A stretch of DNA of 64,000 bases from Nocardioides sp. YIM 152315 (GTDB lineage Bacteria; Actinomycetota; Actinomycetes; Propionibacteriales; Nocardioidaceae): positions 1 to 64,000 of the forward strand of contig NZ_JARGER010000013.1 in NCBI RefSeq assembly GCF_029210375.1, given 5' to 3'. The stretch's first letter is position 1. Each line of letters starts with the position of its first letter. The notes beneath the pieces were generated by a model. That model was not told where the DNA came from, made no database searches, and saw only the letters and a program-made list of their open reading frames with translations. A program made the translations under genes and the position numbers. This document shows, one piece after another, positions 19,715 through 30,154 of this stretch.

Positions 19715-21049
19715 TCAGCCCGGATGGCCCCCGGGGATGGGGGCCTCCGGGTCATACGGCTCGCGCGTGTAGATGAACGTCGCGATGTCGAGGTGGCCGA
19801 CGGAGCCGTCGGCGCGGCGTACGACGCGCAGCTCCTCGCCGGCGTGGTAGCCGGAGAGCCCGACGACCCGGCCGTCGACCACCGCGAACCGGTAGAGCTC
19901 GACGCCGCTGCGTCGGGCGACCAGGGCGGTGCCCTCCATCGCGAAGACGATCGGCGTGTTGCCCCAGTGCCACACGCCGGGCACCCCCGCGAGCTCGAGC
20001 GGCAGGGCCGGTGACGGCGTCCAGGCGGGCGCGATCGTCGGCTCGCAGCGCTCGAGCTCGTCGAGCAGCTCGATGACGATCGTCGCGGGCGAGTAGCCCA
20101 CGGTGCCGTTCGTCAGCACGACACCACCGACGCGGCGGCCCCGGTCGACGAGGGTGGTCGCGAGGAACCCGGGCATCGAGCCGGTGTGGCCGGCCAGGGT
20201 GCCCGACCCGCCCGGGAGGAGCTGGAATCCCAGCCCGTGGCCGGAGCGCAGCCCGTCCTTGGGGTTGCCCGACTGCGGCGCGAAGGCCCGCGCCAGCGCG
20301 TCGGCCGAGAGCACGTCGGGGTGACCGTCGAGGAGGAACGTCGTGTACCGCGCGAGGTCGGTGATCGTCGCCCAGACCTGGCCGGCGGGCGCCATCGCGC
20401 CGGTGTCGGTCGCCGGCTCGGCGACCAGCGTGGACTCGTACGGGTGCACCGACCAGCCCGGCGCGGCCGCGCCGTCCGGCAGGTACGACGTGCGCGCCAT
20501 GCCCAGCGGAGCCAGGATCCGCTGCCGCACCGCCTCCCACCACGTGCCGCCGAGCAGCCGGGCGACGAGCTCGCCGAGCAGCGCGTAGCCGAGGTTGGAG
20601 TAGTGGAACTCCTGGTGGGCAGGGAAGACCGCGCCCGACCCGTCGTTCGCCGCCACGAGCTCGTCCCACGGCAGGCCGGCCGAGCGCTCCCACCACGACC
20701 CGGCCGGCTCCGACTGCATCCCGGAGCTGTGGGCGAGCAGCGTGCGGATCGACCGGTCGGCGTAGCCGACGTCGCCGAGCACCGCCGACGCCGGGTCGTC
20801 GAGCGCGATCCGGCCGTCGCGCACCAGCTGGAGCACCAGCACCGCGGTCATGGTCTTGGTGATCGACCCGATGCGGTACTGCACGTCGAGCGGGTCGTGG
20901 CCGGGCGCCGCCGGGTCGCCGTACGCGTCGAACCAGACCGGCTCGCCGTCGCGGACCAGCCCGGCGACCACCGAGGGCAGCCGTCCGGTGGACTGGGCGT
21001 GGGCGAGCCGCGCCCGCAGGCGCCGCGCGGTGTGGTCCGAGACGCTCAT
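19715..21049 (-). CDS. Serine hydrolase, class C beta-lactamase/penicillin-binding family
   Basis: 444 residues. The SxxK nucleophile motif is seen as GSITKTMTA, the second motif as YSNLGYALLGE (Tyr-x-Asn) and the third as GHTGSMPG in the place of KTG. No signal peptide is visible, so it is probably cytoplasmic: an esterase, D-aminopeptidase or similar rather than an antibiotic-resistance enzyme. A C-terminal beta domain of about 100 residues follows the catalytic part. The ATG at 21049 lies directly behind an intergenic repeat that supplies GGGGACCCCGG; the longer open frame back to 21319 runs through gcvP and is rejected. Confidence 0.85.
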   Translation of the reverse strand: MSVSDHTARRLRARLAHAQSTGRLPSVVAGLVRDGEPVWFDAYGDPAAPGHDPLDVQYRIGSITKTMTAVLVLQLVRDGRIALDDPASAVLGDVGYADRSIRTLLAHSSGMQSEPAGSWWERSAGLPWDELVAANDGSGAVFPAHQEFHYSNLGYALLGELVARLLGGTWWEAVRQRILAPLGMARTSYLPDGAAAPGWSVHPYESTLVAEPATDTGAMAPAGQVWATITDLARYTTFLLDGHPDVLSADALARAFAPQSGNPKDGLRSGHGLGFQLLPGGSGTLAGHTGSMPGFLATTLVDRGRRVGGVVLTNGTVGYSPATIVIELLDELERCEPTIAPAWTPSPALPLELAGVPGVWHWGNTPIVFAMEGTALVARRSGVELYRFAVVDGRVVGLSGYHAGEELRVVRRADGSVGHLDIATFIYTREPYDPEAPIPGGHPG

Positions 21050-21119
21050 CCGGGGTCCCCGCGGAAGCGTGGGCTGGAGGAGCGCAGCGGGGGAAGCCCG
21101 CGGTTCGGTGGGGTGGACT
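21050..21119 (-). repeat. Intergenic repeat, copy A
   Basis: On the minus strand this gap between the gcvP stop and the hydrolase ATG begins with a CACCCCAC segment, has CGCTGCGCTCCTCC in the middle and ends in GGGGACCCCG just before the ATG. The same order of blocks occurs at 55545-55611 between two clpP genes. The shared layout at two unrelated loci marks a dispersed element. Confidence 0.55.
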
Positions 21120-24017
<2,898 letters not shown>

Positions 24018-24069
24018 GTGGTGGGGCTCCTCGAAGATCGTTCGGGTGCCTCCCCCTCTGTCGCACCGC

Positions 24070-24188
24070 CGCTGGTGCTTCAGAGTGCCTGACCCGCACG
24101 GTCCGGTGGCCTGAGAGGTTCCGGGGAGGAATTGCCCCTTCGGCGCCCCGGTCCGAAGAGCATCCCGGGGACTCTCCCGTGCAGGAGT
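24070..24188 (-). ncRNA. Glycine riboswitch (single aptamer) upstream of gcvP
   Basis: Reading the minus strand, the leader of gcvP contains GGGAGAG, then GCGCCGAAGGGGCAA, then CTCTCAGGC followed by GGACCGTGCGGG and a closing CTCTGAAGC. These are the conserved blocks of the glycine aptamer in the right order. Only one full aptamer is seen. The element ends about 50 bases before the gcvP ATG, so the switch could act on termination or on translation. By analogy to the family it should turn gcvP on when glycine is abundant. Confidence 0.88.
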
Positions 24189-24200
24189 GTCAGCGTGCCC

Positions 24201-24206
24201 AACTTA
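24201..24206 (-). promoter_or_regulatory. Probable -10 box of the gcvP leader
   Basis: TAAGTT on the minus strand, about 12-15 bases before the riboswitch begins. A matching -35 hexamer is weak. It lies between the riboswitch and the terminator at 24225-24261. Confidence 0.4.
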
Positions 24207-24224
24207 CCAATCACCCCTCGAATG

Positions 24225-24261
24225 ACGCTGACCCGCCCGAAAGTTTCGGGCGGGTCAGCGT
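24225..24261. terminator. Terminator hairpin after the MerR gene
   Basis: Arms ACGCTGACCCGCCCGAAA and its exact complement are separated by a single base, giving a long GC-rich stem. It lies 17 bases past the stop of the MerR gene (minus strand) and just upstream of the gcvP promoter and riboswitch, and so separates the two transcripts. Confidence 0.8.
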
Positions 24262-24277
24262 GACGTGCGGAGGTGGG

Positions 24278-24871
24278 TCAGCCGGTCTTGCGGGCGGCCC
24301 GGCGAGCCGCGAGCTCGTCGCCGGGGGCCGGCTCGGCCTCGGCGTCGGCGGTGCGCTCGGACGGGAGCTCGGCGAGCGTGCCCTCGATCTCGTTCCAGAC
24401 GCCGCCGATGGCGATGCCGAACACGCCCTGGCCGCCTTGGAGCAGGTCGATGATCTCGTCGTTGCTGGTGCACTCGTAGACCGAGACGCCGTCGCTCATC
24501 AGCGTGACGCGGGTCAGGTCGTCGGTGCCGCGCTCGCGCAGGTGCTGCACGGCGCTGCGGATCTGCTGCAACGAGATGCCGGCGTCGAGCAGCCGCTTGA
24601 CGACCTTGAGCAGCAGGATGTCCTGGAACGAGTAGAGCCGCTGCGACCCCGACCCCTTGGCGCCGCGCACCGTCGGCTCGATCAGGCCGGTGCGGGCCCA
24701 GTAGTCGAGCTGCCGGTAGGTGATGCCGGCGGCGTTGCAGGCGGTCGGACCGCGGTAGCCGGTGTCACTGGGCAGCGGGGAGACGTCGTCGGTGAAGAGC
24801 AGTCCTTGCTCGTCCGCCGCCTGGGCAGCCAGCGACGCCTCGGCGTCGTGCTGCTGCTCGTTCTCGTTCAC
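24278..24871 (-). CDS. MerR-family regulator (Rv1830/ResR-like)
   Basis: 197 residues. A MerR winged-helix domain occupies residues 45-115: ITYRQLDYWARTGLIEPTVR is the DNA-binding part and LLKVVKRLLDAGISLQQIR the following helix. The C-terminal part has DGVSVYECTSNDEIIDLL and ends in a charged tail. Its place after the DUF151 gene, the FtsR-like gene and the FHA gene, and before gcvP, is that of M. tuberculosis Rv1830, studied as a regulator of growth and division. GTG start behind GGAGGACC. A separate promoter lies upstream at 24974-25002. Confidence 0.85.
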   Translation of the reverse strand: MNENEQQHDAEASLAAQAADEQGLLFTDDVSPLPSDTGYRGPTACNAAGITYRQLDYWARTGLIEPTVRGAKGSGSQRLYSFQDILLLKVVKRLLDAGISLQQIRSAVQHLRERGTDDLTRVTLMSDGVSVYECTSNDEIIDLLQGGQGVFGIAIGGVWNEIEGTLAELPSERTADAEAEPAPGDELAARRAARKTG

Positions 24872-24973
24872 ACGGTCCTCCGTGGGCTACTCCGTTGACC
24901 GTAACTCCTTCGGGGAAGGTGCCGAACGCCCGGTGCGGGTGTCACAGCGATGGAGTTACAACAGAGACAGTTC

Positions 24974-25002
24974 AAGGTAGGCCGCGCCGACCGGCCCGTC
25001 AA
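24974..25002 (-). promoter_or_regulatory. Sigma-70 type promoter of the Rv1830-like gene
   Basis: On the minus strand TTGACG (25002-24997), a 17-base spacer and TACCTT (24979-24974). This is the clearest -35/-10 pair in the window. Transcription would start near 24967, leaving about 95 bases of leader before the GTG at 24871. The palindrome at 25024-25046 sits just upstream of the -35 box. Confidence 0.65.
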
Positions 25003-25023
25003 AGACATGGGCGGCGTGTCGCA

Positions 25024-25046
25024 ACCCTCAACCTCTGCTTGAGGGT
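25024..25046. promoter_or_regulatory. MerR-type operator candidate 1
   Basis: Inverted repeat ACCCTCAA (25024-25031) and TTGAGGGT (25039-25046) with a 7-base spacer. A sister site with the same 23-bp geometry lies at 26888-26910 before the FHA gene. Two MerR regulators are encoded in between, and MerR proteins bind such dyads. Confidence 0.5.
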
Positions 25047-25086
25047 GAGGGTCTGGGCGTGCCGAGCGTGCGTGCGATCGGTGCGC

Positions 25087-25554
25087 CTACTTCGCGTCGA
25101 AGTCCTCGGGGGTGACGTGGTCGAGGAACTCGCGGAACCTCTCGACCTCGTCCTCCTGCTCGGCAGGTACGGCGAGACCGGCCTCGTCGAGCACGTCCTC
25201 CGCGCACACGATCCGGGTGCCCGTGCGCAGGGCGAGCGCGATCGAGTCCGAGGGGCGCGCGCTCACCTCGGTGCCGGAGCCGAAGACCAGGTTGGCGAAG
25301 AACACCCCGCCCTTCACCTCGGTGATCTGGACCTCCGTCAGCTCGTTGCCGGTCGCCTCGAGCACGTCCTTCATCAGGTCGTGCGTCAGCGGACGCGGCG
25401 GCACCACGCCCTGCTGGGCGAACGCGATGGCGGTCGCCTCGACCGCGCCGATCCAGATGGGCAGGTAGCGGTCGCCCGCCACCTCGCGCAGCAGCACGAT
25501 CGGCTGGTTCGAGGGCATCTCGACCCTGACTCCCAAGACATCGACTTCGCGCAC
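25087..25554 (-). CDS. Bifunctional nuclease family protein (DUF151, Rv1829-like)
   Basis: 155 residues, a full DUF151 domain: MREVDVLGVRVEMPSNQPIV at the start, then YLPIWIGAVEATAIA and RPSDSIALALRTG. The family is named after a plant nuclease but its role in bacteria is unsettled. The last 25 residues are acidic. Position between the two MerR genes matches Rv1829. The GTG start follows TAGGGT at six bases, a leaderless pattern, so it has its own promoter even though the FtsR-like gene ends only about 30 bases upstream. Confidence 0.85.
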   Translation of the reverse strand: MREVDVLGVRVEMPSNQPIVLLREVAGDRYLPIWIGAVEATAIAFAQQGVVPPRPLTHDLMKDVLEATGNELTEVQITEVKGGVFFANLVFGSGTEVSARPSDSIALALRTGTRIVCAEDVLDEAGLAVPAEQEDEVERFREFLDHVTPEDFDAK

Positions 25555-25560
25555 GCGTTC

Positions 25561-25566
25561 ACCCTA
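25561..25566 (-). promoter_or_regulatory. Leaderless -10 box of the DUF151 gene
   Basis: TAGGGT on the minus strand, six bases before the GTG at 25554. Confidence 0.5.
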
Positions 25567-25585
25567 CTCCGCCGTGGTGAGTGGG

Positions 25586-26335
25586 TCAGGCGCCGCGGAG
25601 CCCGGCCTTGACCAGGGTCGCGTGCAGCCGCACCGAGAGGGCGGCGATCTCGCTGATCGTCTCCTCGGCGCGAGCCTTCGCCGCCGCGTCGTGGCTCCGC
25701 TTGTGCGGCGCCACGATCTGCTCGACGAGGCCGACCTCGCGGTCGGCCGCGGTCTTGAAGGCGCGCAGGTGACGCGGCTCGAACCCGAAGTCGGCGAGCT
25801 CGCGCGCGGTCTGGGCGATCACCAGCGCGTCGGTGTCGTAGTGGCCCGTGCGCGACGGCGCGAGGACGCCGAACTGCTCCAGCTCGCCGAGCAGTTCCTC
25901 GGAGATGCCGGCGATCTTGACCAGCTCGCGCCGCGACAGCCGCAGGTTGTCCTGCCGGCGGAACGACTCCGGGCTCGGCAGCCCGTCCGCGGACAGCGTC
26001 ACCTTCGGGACGGTGGGTACGACGGGGTCGATCGGCGGCGGCTCGAGCCCGCGGTCGATCGCGTCGAGGTGCTCGCCGATCACCCGCAGCGGCAGGTAGT
26101 GGTCGCGCTGCATGCGCAGCACGTAGCGCAGCCGCTCGACGTCCTCGGCCGAGAACTTCCGGTAGCCCGCCGGGGTGCGCTCGGGCTTGATCAGTCCCTT
26201 GTCCTCGAGGAACCGGATCTTCGGGATGGTGATGCCCGGGAAGTCGGGACGGAGCCGGTCGAGCACCTCCCCGATGTTCATCCGGGCCCGAGGCGAGGGG
26301 GCCGCGCCCGAGGCGGAGCCAGCCGTCATGTTCAC
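25586..26335 (-). CDS. ftsR: MerR-family regulator FtsR (Rv1828-like)
   Basis: 249 residues. An N-terminal MerR domain (MNIGEVLDRLRPDFPGITIP, then KIRFLEDKGLIKPERTPAGY) is followed by a linker and a second helical domain with SRRELVKIAGISEELLGELE. This two-domain layout and the position next to the FHA gene match M. tuberculosis Rv1828 and Corynebacterium FtsR, which activates ftsZ. The start overlaps the FHA gene stop by four bases, so both are co-translated. An internal ATG at residue 19 begins the conserved domain; the 18 residues before it are low complexity. Confidence 0.87.
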   Translation of the reverse strand: MNMTAGSASGAAPSPRARMNIGEVLDRLRPDFPGITIPKIRFLEDKGLIKPERTPAGYRKFSAEDVERLRYVLRMQRDHYLPLRVIGEHLDAIDRGLEPPPIDPVVPTVPKVTLSADGLPSPESFRRQDNLRLSRRELVKIAGISEELLGELEQFGVLAPSRTGHYDTDALVIAQTARELADFGFEPRHLRAFKTAADREVGLVEQIVAPHKRSHDAAAKARAEETISEIAALSVRLHATLVKAGLRGA

Positions 26336-26847
26336 GCCGTCGGGTGCCCCGAGAAGAACACCAGCCGGAACTTGCCGATCTGGACCTCGTCGCCGTCGTT
26401 GAGCTGCACCCGGTCGATGCGGTCGCGGTTGACGTAGGTGCCGTTGAGGCTGCCGACGTCGCTCACGGTGAACGACTCGCCCTGGCGGTGGAACTCCGCG
26501 TGCCGACGCGAGACCGTCACGTCGTCGAGGAAGATCTCGCTGTCGGGGTGACGACCGGCGCTCACGACGTCCTGGTCGAGCAGGAAGCGGCTCCCCGAGC
26601 CCGGGCCCCGCTGGACCACCAGCAGCGCGTGGCCCGCCGGCAGCGCGTCGACCGCGGCCGCGTCGACCGGGTTGAGTTGCCGGTCGGAGGTCTCGACCTT
26701 GTCGGCCGCGCCGATCTGGATCGTCGCCGTCGAGTCGCTCGGCGCCTCACCCGGACCCGGCGCGGGCGTCGCGAGCCGGTTGCCGCACTGGGCGCAGAAG
26801 CGCGCGTCGTCCGGGTTCTGCGTGCCACACACTGTGCAGAACGGCAT
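26332..26847 (-). CDS. garA: FHA-domain protein, GarA/OdhI homologue with a zinc ribbon
   Basis: 171 residues. N-terminal zinc ribbon with two CxxC pairs (CTVCG, residues 4-8; CAQCG, 18-22). The C-terminal FHA domain starts near residue 75; AGRHPDSEIFLDDVTVSRRH and SLNGTYVNRDRI are the phosphopeptide-binding loops. In mycobacteria and corynebacteria this protein binds and restrains 2-oxoglutarate dehydrogenase unless its N-terminal ETTS motif is phosphorylated. Here the matching place reads VETSD, so ETTS is not intact. The ATG at 26847 follows AGGACTGACCCG. The symbol reflects homology and position (Rv1827), not a shown function. Confidence 0.87.
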   Translation of the reverse strand: MPFCTVCGTQNPDDARFCAQCGNRLATPAPGPGEAPSDSTATIQIGAADKVETSDRQLNPVDAAAVDALPAGHALLVVQRGPGSGSRFLLDQDVVSAGRHPDSEIFLDDVTVSRRHAEFHRQGESFTVSDVGSLNGTYVNRDRIDRVQLNDGDEVQIGKFRLVFFSGHPTA

Positions 26848-26887
26848 CGGGTCAGTCCTTCGATCTCACGGCTTGCCCTCGCGGCGA

Positions 26888-26910
26888 ACCCTCAAGGGAC
26901 GGCTGAGGTT
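26888..26910. promoter_or_regulatory. MerR-type operator candidate 2
   Basis: ACCCTCA (26888-26894) and TGAGGTT (26904-26910), an inverted repeat with one mismatch and a 9-base spacer, the same geometry as 25024-25046. It lies about eight bases downstream of the predicted start of the garA-ftsR transcript, where a bound protein would block transcription. Confidence 0.45.
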
Positions 26911-26923
26911 GACGGTTGCCCCG

Positions 26924-26951
26924 AACCTATCAGCCAGGTCGGGGCGATCAA
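26924..26951 (-). promoter_or_regulatory. Promoter of garA-ftsR
   Basis: On the minus strand TTGATC (26951-26946), a 16-base spacer and TAGGTT (26929-26924). The start would be near 26918, giving a leader of about 70 bases with a good ribosome site. Confidence 0.5.
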
Positions 26952-26982
26952 GCGGACTCGCGGCCTTTGGTCGGGCGCAGGC

Positions 26983-27369
26983 TCAGCCCTCGAGGGTGCC
27001 CTGGTACGCCGTCGCGTCCATCAGGCCGTCGAGCTGCCCTCGGTCGGACGGCACGACCTCGAAGAGCCAGCCCCCGCCGTACGGGTCGCTGTTGACCAGC
27101 TCCGGCGTCGCGTCGAGCGCCTCGTTGCGGGCCACGACCTCACCCGAGAGCGGCGCGTAGACGTCGCTCACGGACTTGGTCGACTCCAGCTCCCCGCAGG
27201 TCGAGCCGGCCTCGACGGTGTCGCCGATCTCCGGGAGCGAGACGTAGACGATGTCGCCGAGGGCGTCCTGCGCGTAGTGGGTGATGCCGATCCGCACGGC
27301 GCCCTCGTGCTCGCCGGGCTCGCGCACCCACTCGTGCTCGGTGGTGTACGTCAGGTCGTCGGGGTACAC
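26983..27369 (-). CDS. gcvH: Glycine cleavage system H protein
   Basis: 128-residue lipoyl carrier that shuttles the aminomethyl group between P, T and L proteins. The lipoylated lysine is in ELESTKSVSDVYAPLSGEV, and the C-terminal SDPYGGGWLFEV is typical. The GTG at 27369 (start VYPDDLTYTTEHEW) has GAGGAGACGAC before it; the open frame upstream to 27585 is low-complexity arginine-rich and is rejected. It lies between the DUF881 gene and garA as in M. tuberculosis (Rv1826). Confidence 0.95.
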   Translation of the reverse strand: MYPDDLTYTTEHEWVREPGEHEGAVRIGITHYAQDALGDIVYVSLPEIGDTVEAGSTCGELESTKSVSDVYAPLSGEVVARNEALDATPELVNSDPYGGGWLFEVVPSDRGQLDGLMDATAYQGTLEG

Positions 27370-27439
27370 GTCGTCTCCTCGGGGGGGTCGTCGGGGTCGT
27401 CGGGTCGGGCCGGATGGGTGCCGACGGGTCAGCGCGAGG

Positions 27440-28234
27440 TTACTGCGACGAGTCGGGTTCGGCGTACTCCGGTCGGCGCGGCTCGACGACGGCGGTGATG
27501 TCGAGCGAGGCGAGCTCCTCCACCTCGACGGTCGCGCCCTCGTCCTCGAGCTGGTCGCGCGGACCCTTCGGGAAGTCGATCGCACCGTGCAGGGTGCCCG
27601 GTTCGCCGATCACGTCGATGACGTACGGCGAGCTGACGAGCGTGCCGTCGATCTCGATGCCGCCCACGGCGTCCTCGAACGAGGTCTGCGCCACCGCGCG
27701 CACCTCCTCGTTGAACTGGATCGCCTCCGCGTCCGCCGTCCGCAGCTCCTGCACGAGGTCGACCATGGTGTCGACGTCGACGGTGCCTTCGTTCTCGGTC
27801 ACCGTGACCCGGATGCCGGGGCCGGTCACCGGCACCAGGCCCGCCATGATCGCGAGCGTGTCGGCCGTGTTCTCGGCCTCGGCGATCGCGGCCTCGCGCT
27901 GACCGGTGTCGGACTGCAGGTCGTCGCGGGTCCGTTCGAGCCGTGCGATCTCGGCCTCCGCGCGCTGGGTCTGCGCGGCGAGGCCGGTGAGGACGTCGAT
28001 CAGGTCCTGCTCGCGGAGGCTGGCGTAGGTGTTGTCGACGTTGGTGAAGCGCACCTGCGTCACCGCGGCGTAGCCGACCAGCGCGAGCAGCAGAGCGACG
28101 ACCACCTGCCCGCGCGAGGGACGCAGGACCGCGCGGCGCAGCCGGTCGCGGCCGGTCTGCGCCCGCCCGGGCTCCTTCTCGGGTGCGGATCGGCGCTCGT
28201 CGTCGGACATGGGGTCAGGCATGGGGTCAGGCAT
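27440..28234 (-). CDS. DUF881 membrane-anchored protein (Rv1825-like)
   Basis: 264 residues: a charged N-terminus of about 40 residues, one transmembrane helix (VVVALLLALVGYAAVTQV), a coiled-coil stretch (residues 75-115) and the DUF881 domain with PVTGPGIRVTVTE and DLVQELRTADAEAIQFN. Probably anchored in the membrane with the domain outside. Function unknown; the group lies next to division and envelope genes. Three in-frame ATGs occur at 28234, 28222 and 28210 because a 12-base sequence is repeated; the first is used here as it lies four bases after the preceding stop. Confidence 0.85.
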   Translation of the reverse strand: MPDPMPDPMSDDERRSAPEKEPGRAQTGRDRLRRAVLRPSRGQVVVALLLALVGYAAVTQVRFTNVDNTYASLREQDLIDVLTGLAAQTQRAEAEIARLERTRDDLQSDTGQREAAIAEAENTADTLAIMAGLVPVTGPGIRVTVTENEGTVDVDTMVDLVQELRTADAEAIQFNEEVRAVAQTSFEDAVGGIEIDGTLVSSPYVIDVIGEPGTLHGAIDFPKGPRDQLEDEGATVEVEELASLDITAVVEPRRPEYAEPDSSQ

Positions 28235-28238
28235 GGCG

Positions 28239-28571
28239 TCAGGCGTGGAAGAGGTGGCGCCGGATCGCGGCGACGTTGGAGAAGATGCGGATGCCGAGGA
28301 CGACGATGACGCCGGTCGAGAGCTGGCCGCCGACCCCGAGCTTGTCGCCGAGGAAGACGATGCCCGCGGCGATCACCACGTTGCTGACGAACGACACGAC
28401 GAAGACCTTGTCGTCGAAGATGCCGTCGAGGTAGGCGCGCAGCGCGCCGAAGACGGCGTCGAGCGCGGCGACCACGGCGATCGGGAGGTAGGGCTCCAGC
28501 CAGTTCGGCACGTCCGGCTGGAAGAGGATGCCGAGCACGACGCCAGCAAGGAGCCCGAGAGCGGCGATCAT
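28239..28571 (-). CDS. sbp: Small basic protein family, DUF1290 (Rv1824-like)
   Basis: 110 residues with three hydrophobic segments (residues 2-16, 28-45 and 58-95), of the Sbp/DUF1290 family first noted next to ftsAZ in Bacillus. The segment ALDAVFGALRAYLDG is characteristic. The ATG overlaps the stop of the upstream DUF881 gene by four bases. Role unknown. Confidence 0.88.
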   Translation of the reverse strand: MIAALGLLAGVVLGILFQPDVPNWLEPYLPIAVVAALDAVFGALRAYLDGIFDDKVFVVSFVSNVVIAAGIVFLGDKLGVGGQLSTGVIVVLGIRIFSNVAAIRRHLFHA

Positions 28572-29458
28572 GGCGCGGTCTCCTTCCCGTGGTTGATGCG
28601 GTTCTGCTCCGCGGTCCCCTCCACCGCGTGGCGCGGACGACGCAGCGTGGCGGCGGGGAGCGTGAGGTCGTCGACATTCTGTCGTTTCACGGGGAAGCCG
28701 AGCACATCGACGAGGTTGTTGAACCTCAGACCGCTCGTCGTGTCGAGCAGGTCGGCCTCGAGGGTCCTGGTGTCGCCGATCGCGGAGACGGCGTACGGCG
28801 GCGACAGCGGCGGCGACCCGTTGAGGTTGATGGCCGCACCGGTGTTGAAGATGGCGGAGCGGGCCGTGAGCCGCTTGCCGTTGATGGAGATGGCCTCCGC
28901 GCCGGCCGCCCAGAGCCCGTTGACCAGCGTCGCCAGGTCCTCGGCCCGGACGGCCTCCCCGTCGGGAGCGTCGTCGACGGTGATGACGACCCCAGGGCCG
29001 CTGACCGCGCCGAACCCGGTGAGCGCCGCCAGTCGCTCCACGCGGTTGTCGACGGCCTGCTGGTCGTCGGAGGCTCGCTCGTACGCCGACTGCAGGGTGA
29101 CCAGCTGCTCCCGCAGGCGCACGATCCGTCGCTGCAGGCCGGCCGCGTCCTCTCGCTTCGCCGACATCTGCTCGAGCAGCGAGTTGCGGTTCGCGGCGTT
29201 GATGCCGGACGACGCCGAGGTCTGCACCGCGGCGACCGTCACCAGCACGCCGAACGCCGCCACGACCGCCGCGGCGATCCAGTGCGAGCGACGGCTGGTG
29301 CCCGAGGACTCCTCCGACTCCGCTCCCGACGCCCTCGCCGCCGCCCGCTGGTCGGCGACGTGCCGGTAGTCCTCGTCGAGGGACTCCTGGGTGATCAGCG
29401 TCAGCAGCGGGGTGCGGGCCCGGTCGACCGACGACGCGGGCGCGCGGTCGTCAGGCAT
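28568..29458 (-). CDS. DUF881 membrane-anchored protein (Rv1823-like)
   Basis: 296 residues, a paralogue of the other DUF881 protein. Cytoplasmic N-terminus of about 65 residues, one membrane helix (HWIAAAVVAAFGVLVTVAAV), coiled coil, then the domain with VSGPGVVITVDDAPDG and LWAAGAEAISINGKRL. The two copies flank the sbp gene as in M. tuberculosis. Its start overlaps the end of pgsA2 by eight bases. Confidence 0.87.
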   Translation of the reverse strand: MPDDRAPASSVDRARTPLLTLITQESLDEDYRHVADQRAAARASGAESEESSGTSRRSHWIAAAVVAAFGVLVTVAAVQTSASSGINAANRNSLLEQMSAKREDAAGLQRRIVRLREQLVTLQSAYERASDDQQAVDNRVERLAALTGFGAVSGPGVVITVDDAPDGEAVRAEDLATLVNGLWAAGAEAISINGKRLTARSAIFNTGAAINLNGSPPLSPPYAVSAIGDTRTLEADLLDTTSGLRFNNLVDVLGFPVKRQNVDDLTLPAATLRRPRHAVEGTAEQNRINHGKETAP

Positions 29459-30050
29459 CGCTCACGGCCCGCCGTCGCTCGGTGGTGCGCAGCAGCGTGC
29501 GCACCTGCCAGGCGTAGAGGATGCCGGCCCACCAGTAGAGGCCGATGCCCCAGATCGCGAACGCCCAGCCGAAGACCTGGGCGAGCGTCGCGACCGTGCC
29601 GTCGCCGTCGCCGAGCAGCAGCAGCGGGAAGGCGTAGAGGAGGTTGAACGTCGCGGCCTTGCCGAGGAAGTGCACCGGCAGCGCGCTGTAGCCGCGGGTG
29701 CGCAGCAGCGGCACGAGGCCCCACAGCAGCAGGTCGCGCAGCGGCAGCAGGAGCGCCACCCACCAGGGGACGATGTCGCGCAGCGCGAGGCCGACGACCA
29801 CGGCGAGGATGTACAGCCGGTCGGCCACCGGGTCGAGCACCTGACCGAGCGCGGAGGTCTGGCGGAGCCGTCGGGCGAGGTAGCCGTCGAGGAAGTCGGT
29901 GATGCCCGACAGCGCCAGCACGCCGAGGGCGAGCAGGTCGGCCTCCGGTCCGAGGACCAGCCAGAGGAACAGCGGGACGCCCGCCAGCCGCAGCATGCTC
30001 AGCAGGTTGGGCAGCGTCCAGACACGGTTCCGCGTCGCGTCGTCTCCCAC
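29451..30050 (-). CDS. pgsA2: CDP-alcohol phosphatidyltransferase (PgsA2-like)
   Basis: About 199 residues with several membrane helices. The catalytic motif DxxDGxxARxxxxxxxxGxxxDxxxD is complete (DFLDGYLARR through LDPVAD near residues 52-76). It joins a CDP-activated lipid to an alcohol such as glycerol phosphate, inositol phosphate or phosphatidylglycerol; Rv1822 has been proposed as a cardiolipin synthase, but the substrate cannot be told here. The GTG at 30050 is chosen because AGGAACGGGACAC precedes it; GTG at 30095 would add 15 residues. Confidence 0.88.
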   Translation of the reverse strand: MGDDATRNRVWTLPNLLSMLRLAGVPLFLWLVLGPEADLLALGVLALSGITDFLDGYLARRLRQTSALGQVLDPVADRLYILAVVVGLALRDIVPWWVALLLPLRDLLLWGLVPLLRTRGYSALPVHFLGKAATFNLLYAFPLLLLGDGDGTVATLAQVFGWAFAIWGIGLYWWAGILYAWQVRTLLRTTERRRAVSDA

Positions 30051-30154
30051 CGTGTCCCGTTCCTGCGATTCTGCCGGGGTCCTTGCCGAGCACACCTTAG
30101 CCGCCGTACGCCGCGCGCCCCGAGTCGCCGTGCGGACCGGGTTCGGGCCGACTT

